From assembly GCA_033675265.1 (NCBI GenBank), contig JAUJYZ010000906.1, positions 115,001-179,000 of the forward strand: a stretch of 64,000 nt of DNA. The letters are read 5' to 3'. A program made the translations under genes and the position numbers. The notes below the pieces were generated by a model, which saw only the letters and a list, made by a program, of their open reading frames with translations, had not been told where the DNA came from and searched no databases. Within the stretch, counting starts at the first letter, position 1, and the number at the start of each line of letters is the position of its first letter. The DNA is from Actinostola sp. cb2023. Taxonomy: Eukaryota > Cnidaria > Anthozoa > Actiniaria > Actinostolidae. This document shows, in pieces, positions 37,001 to 44,890 of this stretch.

Positions 37001-40000
37001 AACAATAGAAAACAACAGAAATAGCACTATTTAGTACTATTTAAAATTAGTACTATTTCACACTTTTCTAAATTGCACTCTAAGCACCTTAGAACTTCGG
37101 GATTTTGGCGCTATATAAATAAAGTTATCATTATTATTATTATTATTGATCATAATATGCCAAGAGTTAAATATTGTATGATATAGGTAGTGGCCAGTAG
37201 TCAATGTACTAATAAGAAAGAGTGCTTTCATATTGTTTTACACCTCATCCAAGGGTGGCCGCTTAATAGAGGTGCCACTATTTGTTTGTACAAAAGCGTA
37301 CAAAATTTCCTTGCTTCCTTTAATATTCTTCCCTTCCATCCTATTCCTCCCTCAGTGTCTTACCCCTTCACACGATCCTCACAAACTTCAATGTCCATAT
37401 GTTTTCTAGTGTGTTGGCACCAAGTTTTACGCACCATGGACTCACATTAAGAAATTTATCTGAGACGTGTATACCATTGGTTAATATACCTGTTGTCAGA
37501 CCCTTGGTAAGGAATTTAAAAATTGAAAATAAAATAAAAATGATGAATTTTGCTTAAACTTGCAAAATTACCATTATATGCTCCTCCCACCATCTGTTGT
37601 ATAATGCTCCATTCACACCAAAATTTGTTTAGTTAAACTGGGTTTTTCTAGCTTCTATAATCTTAGAGCATCTAATTTCACAAGAATCAAACTATCTGGT
37701 CTCTTTAGCCACAGCCGCATTGTAGCTTGCATGCCTGACAGTTTATGATCTTTTTTGTCTTTTGTGTAGATTGAGTCACTGTTGCTCGCTGGAAGTTCAA
37801 GTACTGATCTTATCTCCAGGTAAAGCTTATAAATAGGCTTTTATGGCGTGTGGGTTACCTGTGTGAAACCTTACCACAGGGAACCCATCGGTTGCAGAAA
37901 CCAATTTCCCATAAAAATATCCCCATAGCTTTAGTAAATACCAAATTAAATAAACAAGGCCCTGGGGCAGGGGTAACGCTAGCCTCCTATGCAGACGTTC
38001 TTACTGTCGTCACGCAATGCTTGAGGGGGAAGCGTTGCGTGATGACACTAACAACGTCTGCATAGGAGGCTAGGGTAACGCGGGCAACCACAGGTAACCC
38101 GAGTAATTAGTTTCGGAGCTGATATCAGAGTTGTGATAATAATAGTGATGGAAGAAGCTTGTGCCATGTGAAAATGACGAAAGCATAACCAGAAAATGAA
38201 AACATTTTGATCGTTGCACTTTCGTTTGCGTCATTTTCGTATGAGTGGGAAGTAGTTACGGTACGGTGCCATGCCGTGACGGTATTGCACCATGACCGTG
38301 CGGTATCCAAGCATTTTGATTGGTTGAACAATGATTTTGCGCGCTGTGATTGGTTGAATACAATGTCTTCGATTCCGTACCGTGACCGTAACTCCGTACC
38401 GTAGGTTTCCCACTCATACGAAAATGGCTCTATCTTGTGCCTGCGTTAAAGCGTTGCATCAATCGTGAAAACCGGGCTGAAATACCATTATTCTGCACTC
38501 AGTTCAACTGGCGTAGACTGTCTTTCACCAAAGTTTATGGATTTGGTGACCGAGATGACTCGGCAAAATCAACTAAACCCAAATGTCGAAGGTAAGAGAT
38601 TCACTAGAAGAAACATGTGCGCTTCAAACCTTGGAAATGTATTGGAAATTCATCGGAAATGACCAAAACCTTGGCAAATAATACTTGGTATAGTTCTTTG
38701 GAAATTCGTTGCAAATTCAACCGCGCATGCTCTTCAATCCTTGGAAATTGAAAGGTTTCGGACATTTCCAATGAATTTCCAAGATTTGAAGAGCGCGCGT
38801 TTCCTCTAGTGATTTATGGATAATAACAATAATAATAATAATAATAATAATAATCATAATAATCAGTAATAATAATAATAATAATAAACTTTATTTATAT
38901 AGCGCATTTTCCAAAATGCCCAAATGCGCTTTTCAAGTGGGACTCCAGTCTTTAAAATATGGATATTTTAAAAACCTATCCAAAACCATCCTGCCCCTCT
39001 CCTACTTGGGTTGAACAACCGTCCCAACCCACCCCTACCCGGGAGAAAGGGTGGTATTGCCTTTGGAAGGAACAGTCGGCTCCCTTCAACGGTCACACTA
39101 ACCACTCCCCTCTCCAGGAGAAATAGATTACTTAGACCCCTCCCCTTAGTGGGAGAACTGAGGAGTAATCTAATGGAAAGATAGGTATATAATATAAGGC
39201 ATAGAGTCGTTTTCGTATGAGTGGGAAAGTTACGGTATCGTGCCGTGCCGTATTGAAAGAGTTTGATTGGATGAGATGCATCTGTACACTTTTTGATTGG
39301 TTCAGAAAAGAAGCCATTTGAGTGTCACGGTACCACAGGGTTCCCACTTATACGAAAACGACTGTAAAATCTTACAGGATGTGGCTACAAGGAAGTACTA
39401 CGTTACGACGCTCTGGTTGGTCTGTGGCGGCGATATCAACCAAGCTTTGAATGTCAGGTCAGTACATAAGTTATGCCTCGAATACCGGGTGTCCCTTCCA
39501 GGACTAGGCATGAAATCAACCCGATTTGTGTGGAGAAAAAGTGGAGGAATATCATCCCTACTATACTACTGAGTACTACCGAGAATGAATCGGTGTTAGT
39601 AGTATAGTGGGGATAAAATCAACCCGATTTTTGTGGAGGAAAAATGAAGGAATATCATCCCTACTATACTACTGAGTAGGAATACTACTGAGTACTACCG
39701 AGAATGAATCGTTGATACAGCAGTCGAACCTCTTTACAACCGGGCCACTCAAGGAGGAAATTATGTGGCCGTTGTGTAGAGGTGGCCGTTATGAGGAGGT
39801 TTGAAAAAGCGAATAAATGTATGGGCTGGCTGTTGTTTGGGAGAGAAAACCCTGGGCGTTATAGAGAGGTGGCCGTTAGTAGAGGTTCGACTGTACTGAT
39901 GCTCATCTACCTTTTCGTCTTTTGTCAGATTTTTGATATCGTTGAGGCTGCTGTTCTACGTCACCCAGACACTCCATTGCAAAGAATTAAAATTATGATG

Positions 40001-41638
40001 ACCTCTTGCTATTTGGTATGATATTGTACCTTCTTTAATATGTGGGTAATCAGTGAATTGAATATATGCATGGTGGATGGATGAATGAATGGAGGGTGGG
40101 TGGGAAGGAGGGAGGGAAGGTGGATAGCAGGGGGAAGAGAGAGAGGGATGAGTTGATGGAAGTACGCGAGATGGATTGGATTGATGGAGGGTGGGTTAGA
40201 TAGATGGGTACGGTGGATGGATGAACGGAGGATGGTAGGGATGGTTGGAAATAGGGATAGATGGATGGATGAGTCTGGTGTTGAAATGGGTCGATAGTAC
40301 GGCGAGTAGACGGTGTGTGACAGGTCGTCAGTACCCACATCTTACACACACGAGGTTTCCAAACCATAACATAAGATATGTTGAACATGGAATACCATGA
40401 CATGTTTTTACATTCTTCTCCAGACTAAAGCATGCGTGGACTATGGCGAGCTCTACGTAGCGGCACTACAGATAATATAGTAAGTTGGTATTCCTAGAGA
40501 CCGGTCTGTGGCTAATGTTGGAAGACTGGGTTCGAGTGTTTTGATTGGCTGAATACAAGTCAGAGTTTAAGGATTACCGTGATTCCTGGAACCGGGATAA
40601 AATGGGGATAAAATGTGTCCGAAGTGACTTTTTCTCCCATGTCTCTTGTATTTTTGCCGAGTTTTCTAGGAGCAATTTTCATCTCTTAGAATACGATTTT
40701 TGCCGAGAAAATACTCCAAGGTATGCATATAAAAGGTCTTCTTAATTCAACCTCATGTGTGATTTGTTAATCAAATTCTATTTTACGATAAAAATGCCCT
40801 TCGTTATACACGTAGTCGGGACGTAGTGAAGCCGTGAGAACTATGGCCAATCTTCGGCCCCAAAACACAACTTTTTGATACTTTTTTGAGACAACTAATA
40901 GCACAAAGTGATAAACAACTCATAATATTTATTATTTTCTGAAAAAATTGCCAAGAATCGACACATAGACATGATTTAAAAGCGAAATCCATCCGCTTCG
41001 AGATTGGTAAGCTTGTGGGCGATTTTAACTGACTACGTTTTTCAGTGGATTATCGTATTCAAATGAACATATAAGCGCTGTTAGAGTTACCTTGCAGTTG
41101 TATGTGACTAGTAAACAGAGAAAATACTTTATTAGTACAGAAAAAGTAGTGTAAAATGCTCCTAGAAAACTCGGCAAAAATACAAGAGACATGGGAGAAA
41201 AATTCACTTCGGACACATTTTATCCCGAATTCGTTACCAGGCCGCGCGCGCCCCTTAAACTCTGACTTGGCTTATTAGTTACAAGTTTTTCGAGGTGTTT
41301 GCCCTCGATGAAAGACTAGTGGAAATATTACTTGAATGGATTCAACGCATGAACAAAAAAGTTTACTGTAGTCATGCATGTTATTGAACATGCACTTTTA
41401 TTGTCCTTGAAACTTCTCCACAACGGCCATCGAGGTGAAGCTCTACACACGGCCACAGAAGTTGTTCCGTGCTGATTGTTTCAATCAACAGTGTTAACGT
41501 GCTAGTTATTTCTTATTTTTTTCTCCTATTTTTTTCAGTTCTTTTATGCACAGTCTCCCAGAAAACGCAAGACTACAAGAAGTTCTTGGTGCATTGAATG
41601 AATCGTGCGTTGAACTTAAAGTAATAGCAAAGAACTGA
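28059..41638 (+). CDS. FANCC: Fanconi anemia group C protein homologue (FANCC), 11 exons
   Basis: A subunit of the nuclear FA core complex (B-, C-, E-type module) acting in interstrand crosslink repair. Exons: 28059-28214, 28588-28675, 29248-29348, 29574-29687, 30467-30641, 37770-37819, 38503-38591, 39378-39457, 39929-40015, 40424-40479, 41539-41638. Similarity to vertebrate FANCC is weak but ordered: LTEFLKELNEFM, then ELPSVGKLLGML (cf. FPTIGQLLA), EVVETLFHCILSL, ASVLLIGQF...LVLSICHDL (cf. MVLSLASEL), EIESLLLAGSSS (cf. LVEALLICHG), LSPKFMDLVTEM, and IFDIVEAAVLRHP (cf. IFRVVDEMF). All helices; no catalytic site is expected. Phases agree except exon 5 (one base too long). The model ends after about 364 aa, while human FANCC has 558, so the C-terminal third is missing here or lies in exons not found. 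Intron 5 contains two F-box genes. Confidence 0.72.
30006..30279. mobile_element. MITE 'TTACAGTGTGACTACACC' (uninterrupted copy)
   Basis: TTACAGTGTGACTACACCAA at the left is mirrored by TTGGTGTAGTCACACTGTAA (with GGT) at the right. It is about 274 bp, in FANCC intron 4. The reverse complement matches the flanks of 54685-56115, making it the empty-site reference for that nested insertion. Confidence 0.9.
30467..30641 (+). CDS. FANCC: FANCC exon 5 with internal one-base shift
   Basis: The exon opens as LVLSICHDLMKED and must close as LLLTQPCNVLSNNE to meet IESLLLAG in the next exon. The frame changes near AAAGAAGATGGCAC at about 30497-30510. Flanking exons are phase 0 on both sides, so 175 nt is one base too many. 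The internal GT-AG pair at 30538-30573 would be a 36-nt intron and does not repair the phase. Confidence 0.6.
30829..31779 (+). CDS. F-box protein 1, intronless, nested in FANCC intron 5
   Basis: 316 aa from the ATG at 30829 (context AAAATGG; an upstream in-frame ATG at 30808 is weaker). Residues about 17-57 form an F-box (FPEVVLLKIFSSL...VCKQWNNVVRSDVLWKRF), which normally binds Skp1 in an SCF ubiquitin ligase. The rest matches no domain I recognise, but is shared with the neighbour at 34131-35336: IGNERWFPHPMPELV, LRLNPCYDF, LEPRWFLEGL, and a C-terminal block with SDGCFNEN, ISDTA and KQFYEL. That block may be the substrate-binding part. It is on the same strand as FANCC, so it needs its own promoter. 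Absence of introns suggests a retrocopy or simple tandem copy. Confidence 0.82.
   Translation: MAAAKDGGQFQTMNGGFPEVVLLKIFSSLSIQELGRARRVCKQWNNVVRSDVLWKRFIPKWQGFVAPTLPTALQTVVKMWKSSVRIGNERWFPHPMPELVRYESRLRKAENHNFYKRNSTTTLFLRLNPCYDFTTKGKDLEDAKMKEVCSEIWDRFRDKDEMILEMATYEDAMKRAKIMSRKDAMQKLLETLEPRWFLEGLKVAPYQLNDDGEILGERSAQGDEEVQEDDLGDVTQCTQNEGIFGSFRDYTAWLSKVNKRLPVHLYCQLKSFFADRSKNFLEYFLSDGCFNENYEYAYSMVISDTAAFHIKQFYEL
31780..34130. other. Interval between the two F-box genes
   Basis: AT-rich intron DNA of FANCC with no further exon found. A segment at 32866-32945 (CCATTCACACCAAA...) recurs at 37607-37685. A CT-rich array lies at 33107-33597. TTTTTGGCGCGAAAC at 33952-33966, 165 bp upstream of the second F-box ATG, is a strong E2F-like sequence. 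Confidence 0.5.
33107..33597. repeat. (CCTTCCTCCCTC)n polypyrimidine array
   Basis: About 490 bp of almost pure C/T on the + strand. It can form triplex (H-DNA). All frames are open because the unit lacks stop codons. Confidence 0.95.
34131..35336 (+). CDS. F-box protein 2 with acidic repeat, intronless
   Basis: 401 aa from ATG 34131 (GAAAGATGGCGG). The F-box is at residues about 11-50 (IPDVVLLTIFKGF...VCRQWNNIIHLDSVWKRF). Shared blocks with the first gene follow: IGQERWYENPLPVLVEF, LRLNPCYKF, FQPEWFLEEL. Then comes an Asp/Asn/Gly/Glu-rich insert (about residues 210-335) not found in the paralogue, and the common C-terminus with FADKSEGF, SDGCFNENDAYA, ISDTA and KQFYEL. The insert contains two copies of a 46-codon unit. 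It is nested in FANCC intron 5 in the same orientation. A likely SCF substrate adaptor; the target is unknown. Confidence 0.84.
   Translation: MAAREVEMRDIPDVVLLTIFKGFPLQDLGRCCSVCRQWNNIIHLDSVWKRFIPAFPEFVRFEGNSMYEIVSNLWKKSVKIGQERWYENPLPVLVEFVENLAKAEYDYYDEQGNSAMKLMLRLNPCYKFTSNSDGGGKDMTDETMITICKQIWDKYGYTDEYSLEIMSYKHIMEKAEFSSCKQAMKSILRYFQPEWFLEELVLNPYDLDEQGNIVVDGDDNNVNDNGDESGNDDDGDKNGHNGDGDDGGDDDDADDENNIVVDGDDNNVNDNGDESGNDDDGDKNGHNDDDGGDDDDADDENNDADENEIEEIDESKDEAGEDEDEDEDDEDDEQRKSWKKTFNKPIGKEIFKKLKSLFADKSEGFIKYCLSDGCFNENDAYAHSLWISDTAVILIKQFYEL
34763..35040 (+). repeat. 138-bp in-frame tandem duplication in F-box 2
   Basis: TAATATAGTTGTTGATGGTG at 34763 recurs at 34901, and both run on to GATGATGCTGATGATGAGAA. 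The second copy has lost a few codons. The period is a multiple of three, so reading is preserved. Confidence 0.9.
35560..35840. repeat. GATCGACACAGGAT tandem repeat
   Basis: Units of about 11 and 22-24 bp such as GGATCGACACAGGATTGAAA, arranged in larger blocks of about 115 bp (compare 35617-35690 with 35727-35800). Confidence 0.88.
36939..37081. mobile_element. MITE 'AGAGTGCAAA' family, copy 2
   Basis: AGAGTGCAAATTAGAAAAGC and its mirror near CTTTTCTAAATTGCACTCT flank the same TTAGTACTAAATAGTACTAA core as at 25953-26095. Confidence 0.85.
37980..38072. mobile_element. hAT-like 93-bp MITE with 8-bp target duplication
   Basis: TAGCCTCCTATGCAGACGTT is mirrored by AACGTCTGCATAGGAGGCTA. GGGTAACG flanks both sides (37971-37978 and 38073-38080), an 8-bp duplication typical of hAT elements. 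It lies in FANCC intron 6. Confidence 0.85.
38228..38430. mobile_element. Mariner-like MITE 'GAGTCGTTTTCGTATGAG', copy B
   Basis: Ends GCGTCATTTTCGTATGAGTG and CACTCATACGAAAATGGCTC, with TA after the right end. The interior has CCGTACCGTGACCGT palindromes and TGATTGGTTGAA repeats, matching both halves of the outer layer of 10243-13943. It ends 72 nt before FANCC exon 7. Confidence 0.85.
38615..38805. repeat. Dispersed 'CTTCAAACCTTGGAAATT' repeat, copy 3
   Basis: GCGCTTCAAACCTTGGAAAT at the left, CCAAGATTTGAAGAGCGCGC at the right, with extra internal copies; in FANCC intron 7. Confidence 0.7.
38818..38890. repeat. (AAT)n microsatellite
   Basis: AATAATAAT runs in FANCC intron 7, followed by TTTATTTATATAGCGCATTT, a sequence often found in dispersed coral repeats. 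Confidence 0.85.
39204..39364. mobile_element. Mariner-like MITE 'GAGTCGTTTTCGTATGAG', copy C
   Basis: 161 bp with ends GAGTCGTTTTCGTATGAGTG and CACTTATACGAAAACGACTG and TA on both sides. Its right end is only 13 nt from the start of FANCC exon 8. Confidence 0.88.
39508..39715. repeat. ~100-bp tandem duplication
   Basis: AAATCAACCCGATTTGTGTG to GAGAATGAATCG occurs twice (39512 and 39617 on), with an extra GAGTAGGAATACTACT in the second copy; in FANCC intron 8. Confidence 0.85.
40050..40310. repeat. (GGATGGAT)-rich repeat
   Basis: Degenerate GATGGATGAATGGAGGGTGG units over 250 bp in FANCC intron 9. Confidence 0.8.
40557..41268. mobile_element. Inverted-repeat element in FANCC intron 10
   Basis: AAGTCAGAGTTTAAGG at the left is mirrored by CCTTAAACTCTGACTT at the right. 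A longer inner match (ATAAAATGTGTCCGAAGTGA, GCCGAGTTTTCTAGGAGCA) has its reverse complement at 41155-41230. Confidence 0.75.
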
Positions 41639-41830
41639 GGCGCAAAGCAGATAGGTGTACCCATGATCCATTGCGGTTGCGCTCGTCCCAGTCTCCCAGA
41701 AAACGCAAGACTACAAGAAATTCTTGGTGCATTGAATGAATCGTGCGCTGAACTTTAAAGTAATAGCAAAGAACTGAGGCGCAAAGCAGATAGGTGTACC
41801 CATGATCCATTGCGGTTGTGCTCGTCCCAG
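41551..41830 (+). repeat. FANCC: Tandem duplication of the FANCC terminal exon
   Basis: AGTCTCCCAGAAAACGCAAG to TTGCGGTTGTGCTCGTCCC occurs twice about 143 bp apart. The second copy has an extra T in GAACTTTAAAG, which creates an earlier stop. Confidence 0.88.
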
Positions 41831-41915
41831 TCCTATTTTCGGTCGATTAAAAGATGGCCCGCATCATCATCGGTCATCGTCTTCACCAGAAGAAAAAAAA
41901 CACTGAAAATCAAGC

Positions 41916-43034
41916 TTAATCAAAAGCAGATTCATCGTCCGGGGACCCGACCACGGGACACTTTGGTGGTACAGAGAAAGTTTCTCTCGTCATCGGAAAT
42001 TCAATTTTTGTCGATTCTTTATCGATTAGGGTGCTCATTGGTCGATCGATGTTCGTATCTCTCGGTTGGCATTTTAAGTGCGCAAAGAATGCCATAAACA
42101 CCTGACCGAATTCCTTGTTCAGGGTTCCGTAAACGATGGGGTTGAGCGCGCAGTTTGCCATGGGGAAAACGTTGGACAGTCTAAAGATGTACATCTTGTA
42201 ACTTAAACGGTTCAGATCTCCGTACTTCATCCAGAAGTAAACTATGTGTTGCGGCAACATACAGATTGAATATAAAAGAACGAGCCCAATAAGCATATTA
42301 GTGATACGCGTACTCTGTTTCATTCTTTGGCGAACGGCTATCGTGTCTACGTGCGAACGGCGCCTTTTTTTAAAGAAGTTGTTTTGCTTGAGTTTCATGG
42401 CAGTCACCTTAGACAACACCGCGATGGCTACTAATGGGATTATATACTGTACAACGAAGATGGAGATCCAGTATATTTCCTCAAAGGGCGTGTCCTCGGG
42501 CCATGTTTCAGAGCAGTAGAGCTGCCCGTCTGGGTACTTGCTTGTACCTGCAACGAACAGTAATGGCACAGTAGTGCTGAATGAAAGCACCCATGTCACA
42601 ATGATGATTATTGTGACCTTCTTTAGCGTCAGTCTAGGCCTTAAGGGGTGAGCGATTGCACGGTAGCGATCACATGATATTGCTAGCAGACTCCCAACCG
42701 ATGCCGACAAGCAAAGAGGAATAGTTATGTATGCAACTTGGCAGACAAAATTCCCAAGAGGCCAGTTGTGGTCATTTTCGAAGGCAGCCATTTGGGTGGG
42801 AACGTAGATTCCTACCACGATCAAGTCCGCAAAAGCCAGATTGAACGTGAACAAATTGTTGCTAGTTCGCATCCGTTTGCGGCGGACTATTGCGTTGCAA
42901 ACGACCAAGTTTCCAACGATTCCTATTAGGAAAACAGCGATGTAAATCAATCTCAGCGACCAACGCAGTGGGGTGGGCTCCACAGGGTTGCTTGGAGTAC
43001 AACACGACGATCCATTCATCAAATCCGTGGACAT
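41916..43034 (-). CDS. Class A peptide-type GPCR 2, paralogue of GPCR 1
   Basis: 372 aa, intronless, start ATG at 43034, stop at 41916. A plasma-membrane receptor with GNLVVCNAIVRRKRMRTSNN around TM1/loop 1 (nearly the same as GPCR 1), NLAFADL in TM2, WPLGNFVC, DRYRAIAHP after TM3, YCSETWPED in loop 2, CMLPQHIVYF in TM6 and NPIVYGTLNKEF in TM7. The C-terminal tail is short (about 50 residues, ending SPDDESAFD), unlike the 250-residue or longer tail of GPCR 1. The ECL2 C-x-E-T-W-P pattern suggests a neuropeptide-type ligand (NPFF/QRFP/orexin-like) but does not identify it. It is convergent with FANCC; the stops are 278 bp apart. Confidence 0.92.
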   Translation of the reverse strand: MSTDLMNGSSCCTPSNPVEPTPLRWSLRLIYIAVFLIGIVGNLVVCNAIVRRKRMRTSNNLFTFNLAFADLIVVGIYVPTQMAAFENDHNWPLGNFVCQVAYITIPLCLSASVGSLLAISCDRYRAIAHPLRPRLTLKKVTIIIIVTWVLSFSTTVPLLFVAGTSKYPDGQLYCSETWPEDTPFEEIYWISIFVVQYIIPLVAIAVLSKVTAMKLKQNNFFKKRRRSHVDTIAVRQRMKQSTRITNMLIGLVLLYSICMLPQHIVYFWMKYGDLNRLSYKMYIFRLSNVFPMANCALNPIVYGTLNKEFGQVFMAFFAHLKCQPRDTNIDRPMSTLIDKESTKIEFPMTRETFSVPPKCPVVGSPDDESAFD

Positions 43035-44254
43035 GATTACTAAATCCTTATTTATCCACCAAACGACAAATGAATAGCCAATTTACTTGAGTTTTGAAGT
43101 TTAAAGTGTGTGAAGAATCCACCTTGCAAGTATAGACGCTGTTGCAGGGACTACTCGGCTTTACTTGCAGTCCGATGAAGCGGCTTATGTCGGCATGAAC
43201 TCCAGTTGATTTTCATACATCTCGTCTGTTATTGCATCTCTAATTGGCGCTGGACAAATCAGGATCTCGCTATCTGTCAGCTCGCAAAAGATTTCACACG
43301 GAGAGAATGACTATCAATAACCCCAAACCAATCTATTTCGCCGACTTGTTAGAAAGCTGATGGAGGAAGTCGCCAATAATTACCAGTCAAAAGCTTTCCA
43401 AAGCATCTTAATTAAGACCTCTTTTGCAAATCGTTATATAATCGCTTACGATTGAGACTGAATTGGTTCTTTGAATTACACTGATTTCTAAACAGTGCGA
43501 CTTGATATGAGTTGATTCAAACATTTGGTCGCACAAAGCCAAAGCCTTTTCAAACCCTTGACCGTATTTTCTTTTTGGCTTGTGTAATGATTAGGATCAA
43601 CAATTTGATAATTGGAAAGCTAAAGGTTTTTATGCTTACAAAAAGTAATAAACATTTTGATACAAAGGATCTCATTGGTAAATCAATGTTTGTCTGGATG
43701 CGGCGTTTTTTTGTAAAAGCTCAAACTAAAGAATAGTTTATCATGGAGGATTGTTTGGTTGCTGTTAACGTAGATAAATATATATTCAAACCATATGAAA
43801 TTGAAAGAGCTTAGGCCTCGCTTGATGTTCTGTCGGCTTTTGTAGCGGAAAGCAAAGTTTTGAATATTACTGCAAGAAAAAATAGAGAAGTCCCTAATTC
43901 AATCTTACTTCAATCAGAATCGTGTGGTAATTTGAATTTCCAAAAAAAGAAACTTAATTGTTTTTCGATACATATACATTTGGACTAATTATACTTATAA
44001 ATGAATAATTACTACATTTTCTTTAATTGTGTATGAACTTGTGAATTGGATTCTTCCGCAGTTTCCAGATTTTTCGTGGAATAAAACTCACATGAAATGC
44101 TGAGATTTTTTTACTTCGTGTCTCGTTTGTTTCAGTTTCCTTTATTTCTGCCATTATCTGATAGTGTATGCGCATGTGGCATCATTTTATTATTATCCAT
44201 TATCGACTGACTCGTATTTCGCCCGTTACTGGGTCAATGATTTGCGCTTTCTTA
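43035..44254. other. Upstream region of GPCR 2, no gene seen
   Basis: AT-rich DNA with no recognisable exon, hairpin or repeat family. The open frame 43512-43736 has no domain. Confidence 0.5.
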
Positions 44255-44890
44255 CTTTCCTCCCTCCTTCCCTTGCTGCTTGCTTTCCTCCCTCCTTCCC
44301 TAGCTGCTGCTTGCTCAGTCCTCACTCCTTCCTTGCTGCTGCTTGCTCAGTCATCCCTCCTTCCCTTGCTGCTGCTTGCTTTCCTCCCTCCTTCCCTTGC
44401 TGCTACTTGCTCAGTCCTCCGGCTCCTTCCCTTGCTGCTGCTTGCTCAGTCCTCCCTCCTCCCTTGCTGCTGCTTGCTTTCCTCCCTCCTTCCCTTGCTG
44501 CTGCTTGCTTTCCTCCCTCCTTCCCTTGCCGCTGCTTGCTTTCCTCCCTCCTTCCCTTGCCGCTGCTTGCTTTCCTCCCTCCTTCCCTTGCTGCTGTTTG
44601 CTTTCCTCCCTCCTTCCCTTGCCGCTGCTTGCTTTCCTACCTCCTTCCCTTGCTGCTGCTTGCTTTCCTCCCTCCTTCCCTTGCCGCTGCTTGCTTTCCT
44701 CCCTCCTTCCCTTGCCGCTGCTTGCTTTCCTCCCTCCTTCCCTTGCTGCTGCTTGCTTTCCTCCCTCCTCCCCTTGCTGCTGTTTGCTCAGTCATCCCTC
44801 CTTCCCTTGCTGCTGCTTGCTTTCCTCCCCCCTTGCCGCTGCTGCTTGCTTTCCTCCCTCCTTCCCTTGCTGATGCTTGCTTCCGCCATT
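44255..44890. repeat. ~30-bp minisatellite (TTCCTCCCTCCTTCCCTTGC)
   Basis: About 20 units of TTTCCTCCCTCCTTCCCTTG plus CTGCTGCTTGC. All three + frames are open, producing Leu/Pro/Ser-rich artefact proteins. Confidence 0.95.

Larger units (their letters stand above)
35337..37769. other. Remainder of FANCC intron 5
   Basis: Contains a tandem repeat (35560-35840), a MITE (36939-37081), an ATT microsatellite near 37130-37147 and a CATA run near 36560. No exon fits the phase gap between 30641 and 37770, nor is one needed. Confidence 0.5.

Noticed and set aside
39378..39457. FANCC exon 8 read as DVATRKYYVTTLWLVCGGDI
   Set aside because: It resembles a human FANCC stretch superficially (LWL), but the phases of exons 7 and 9 demand the CGYKEVLRYDALVGLW frame.
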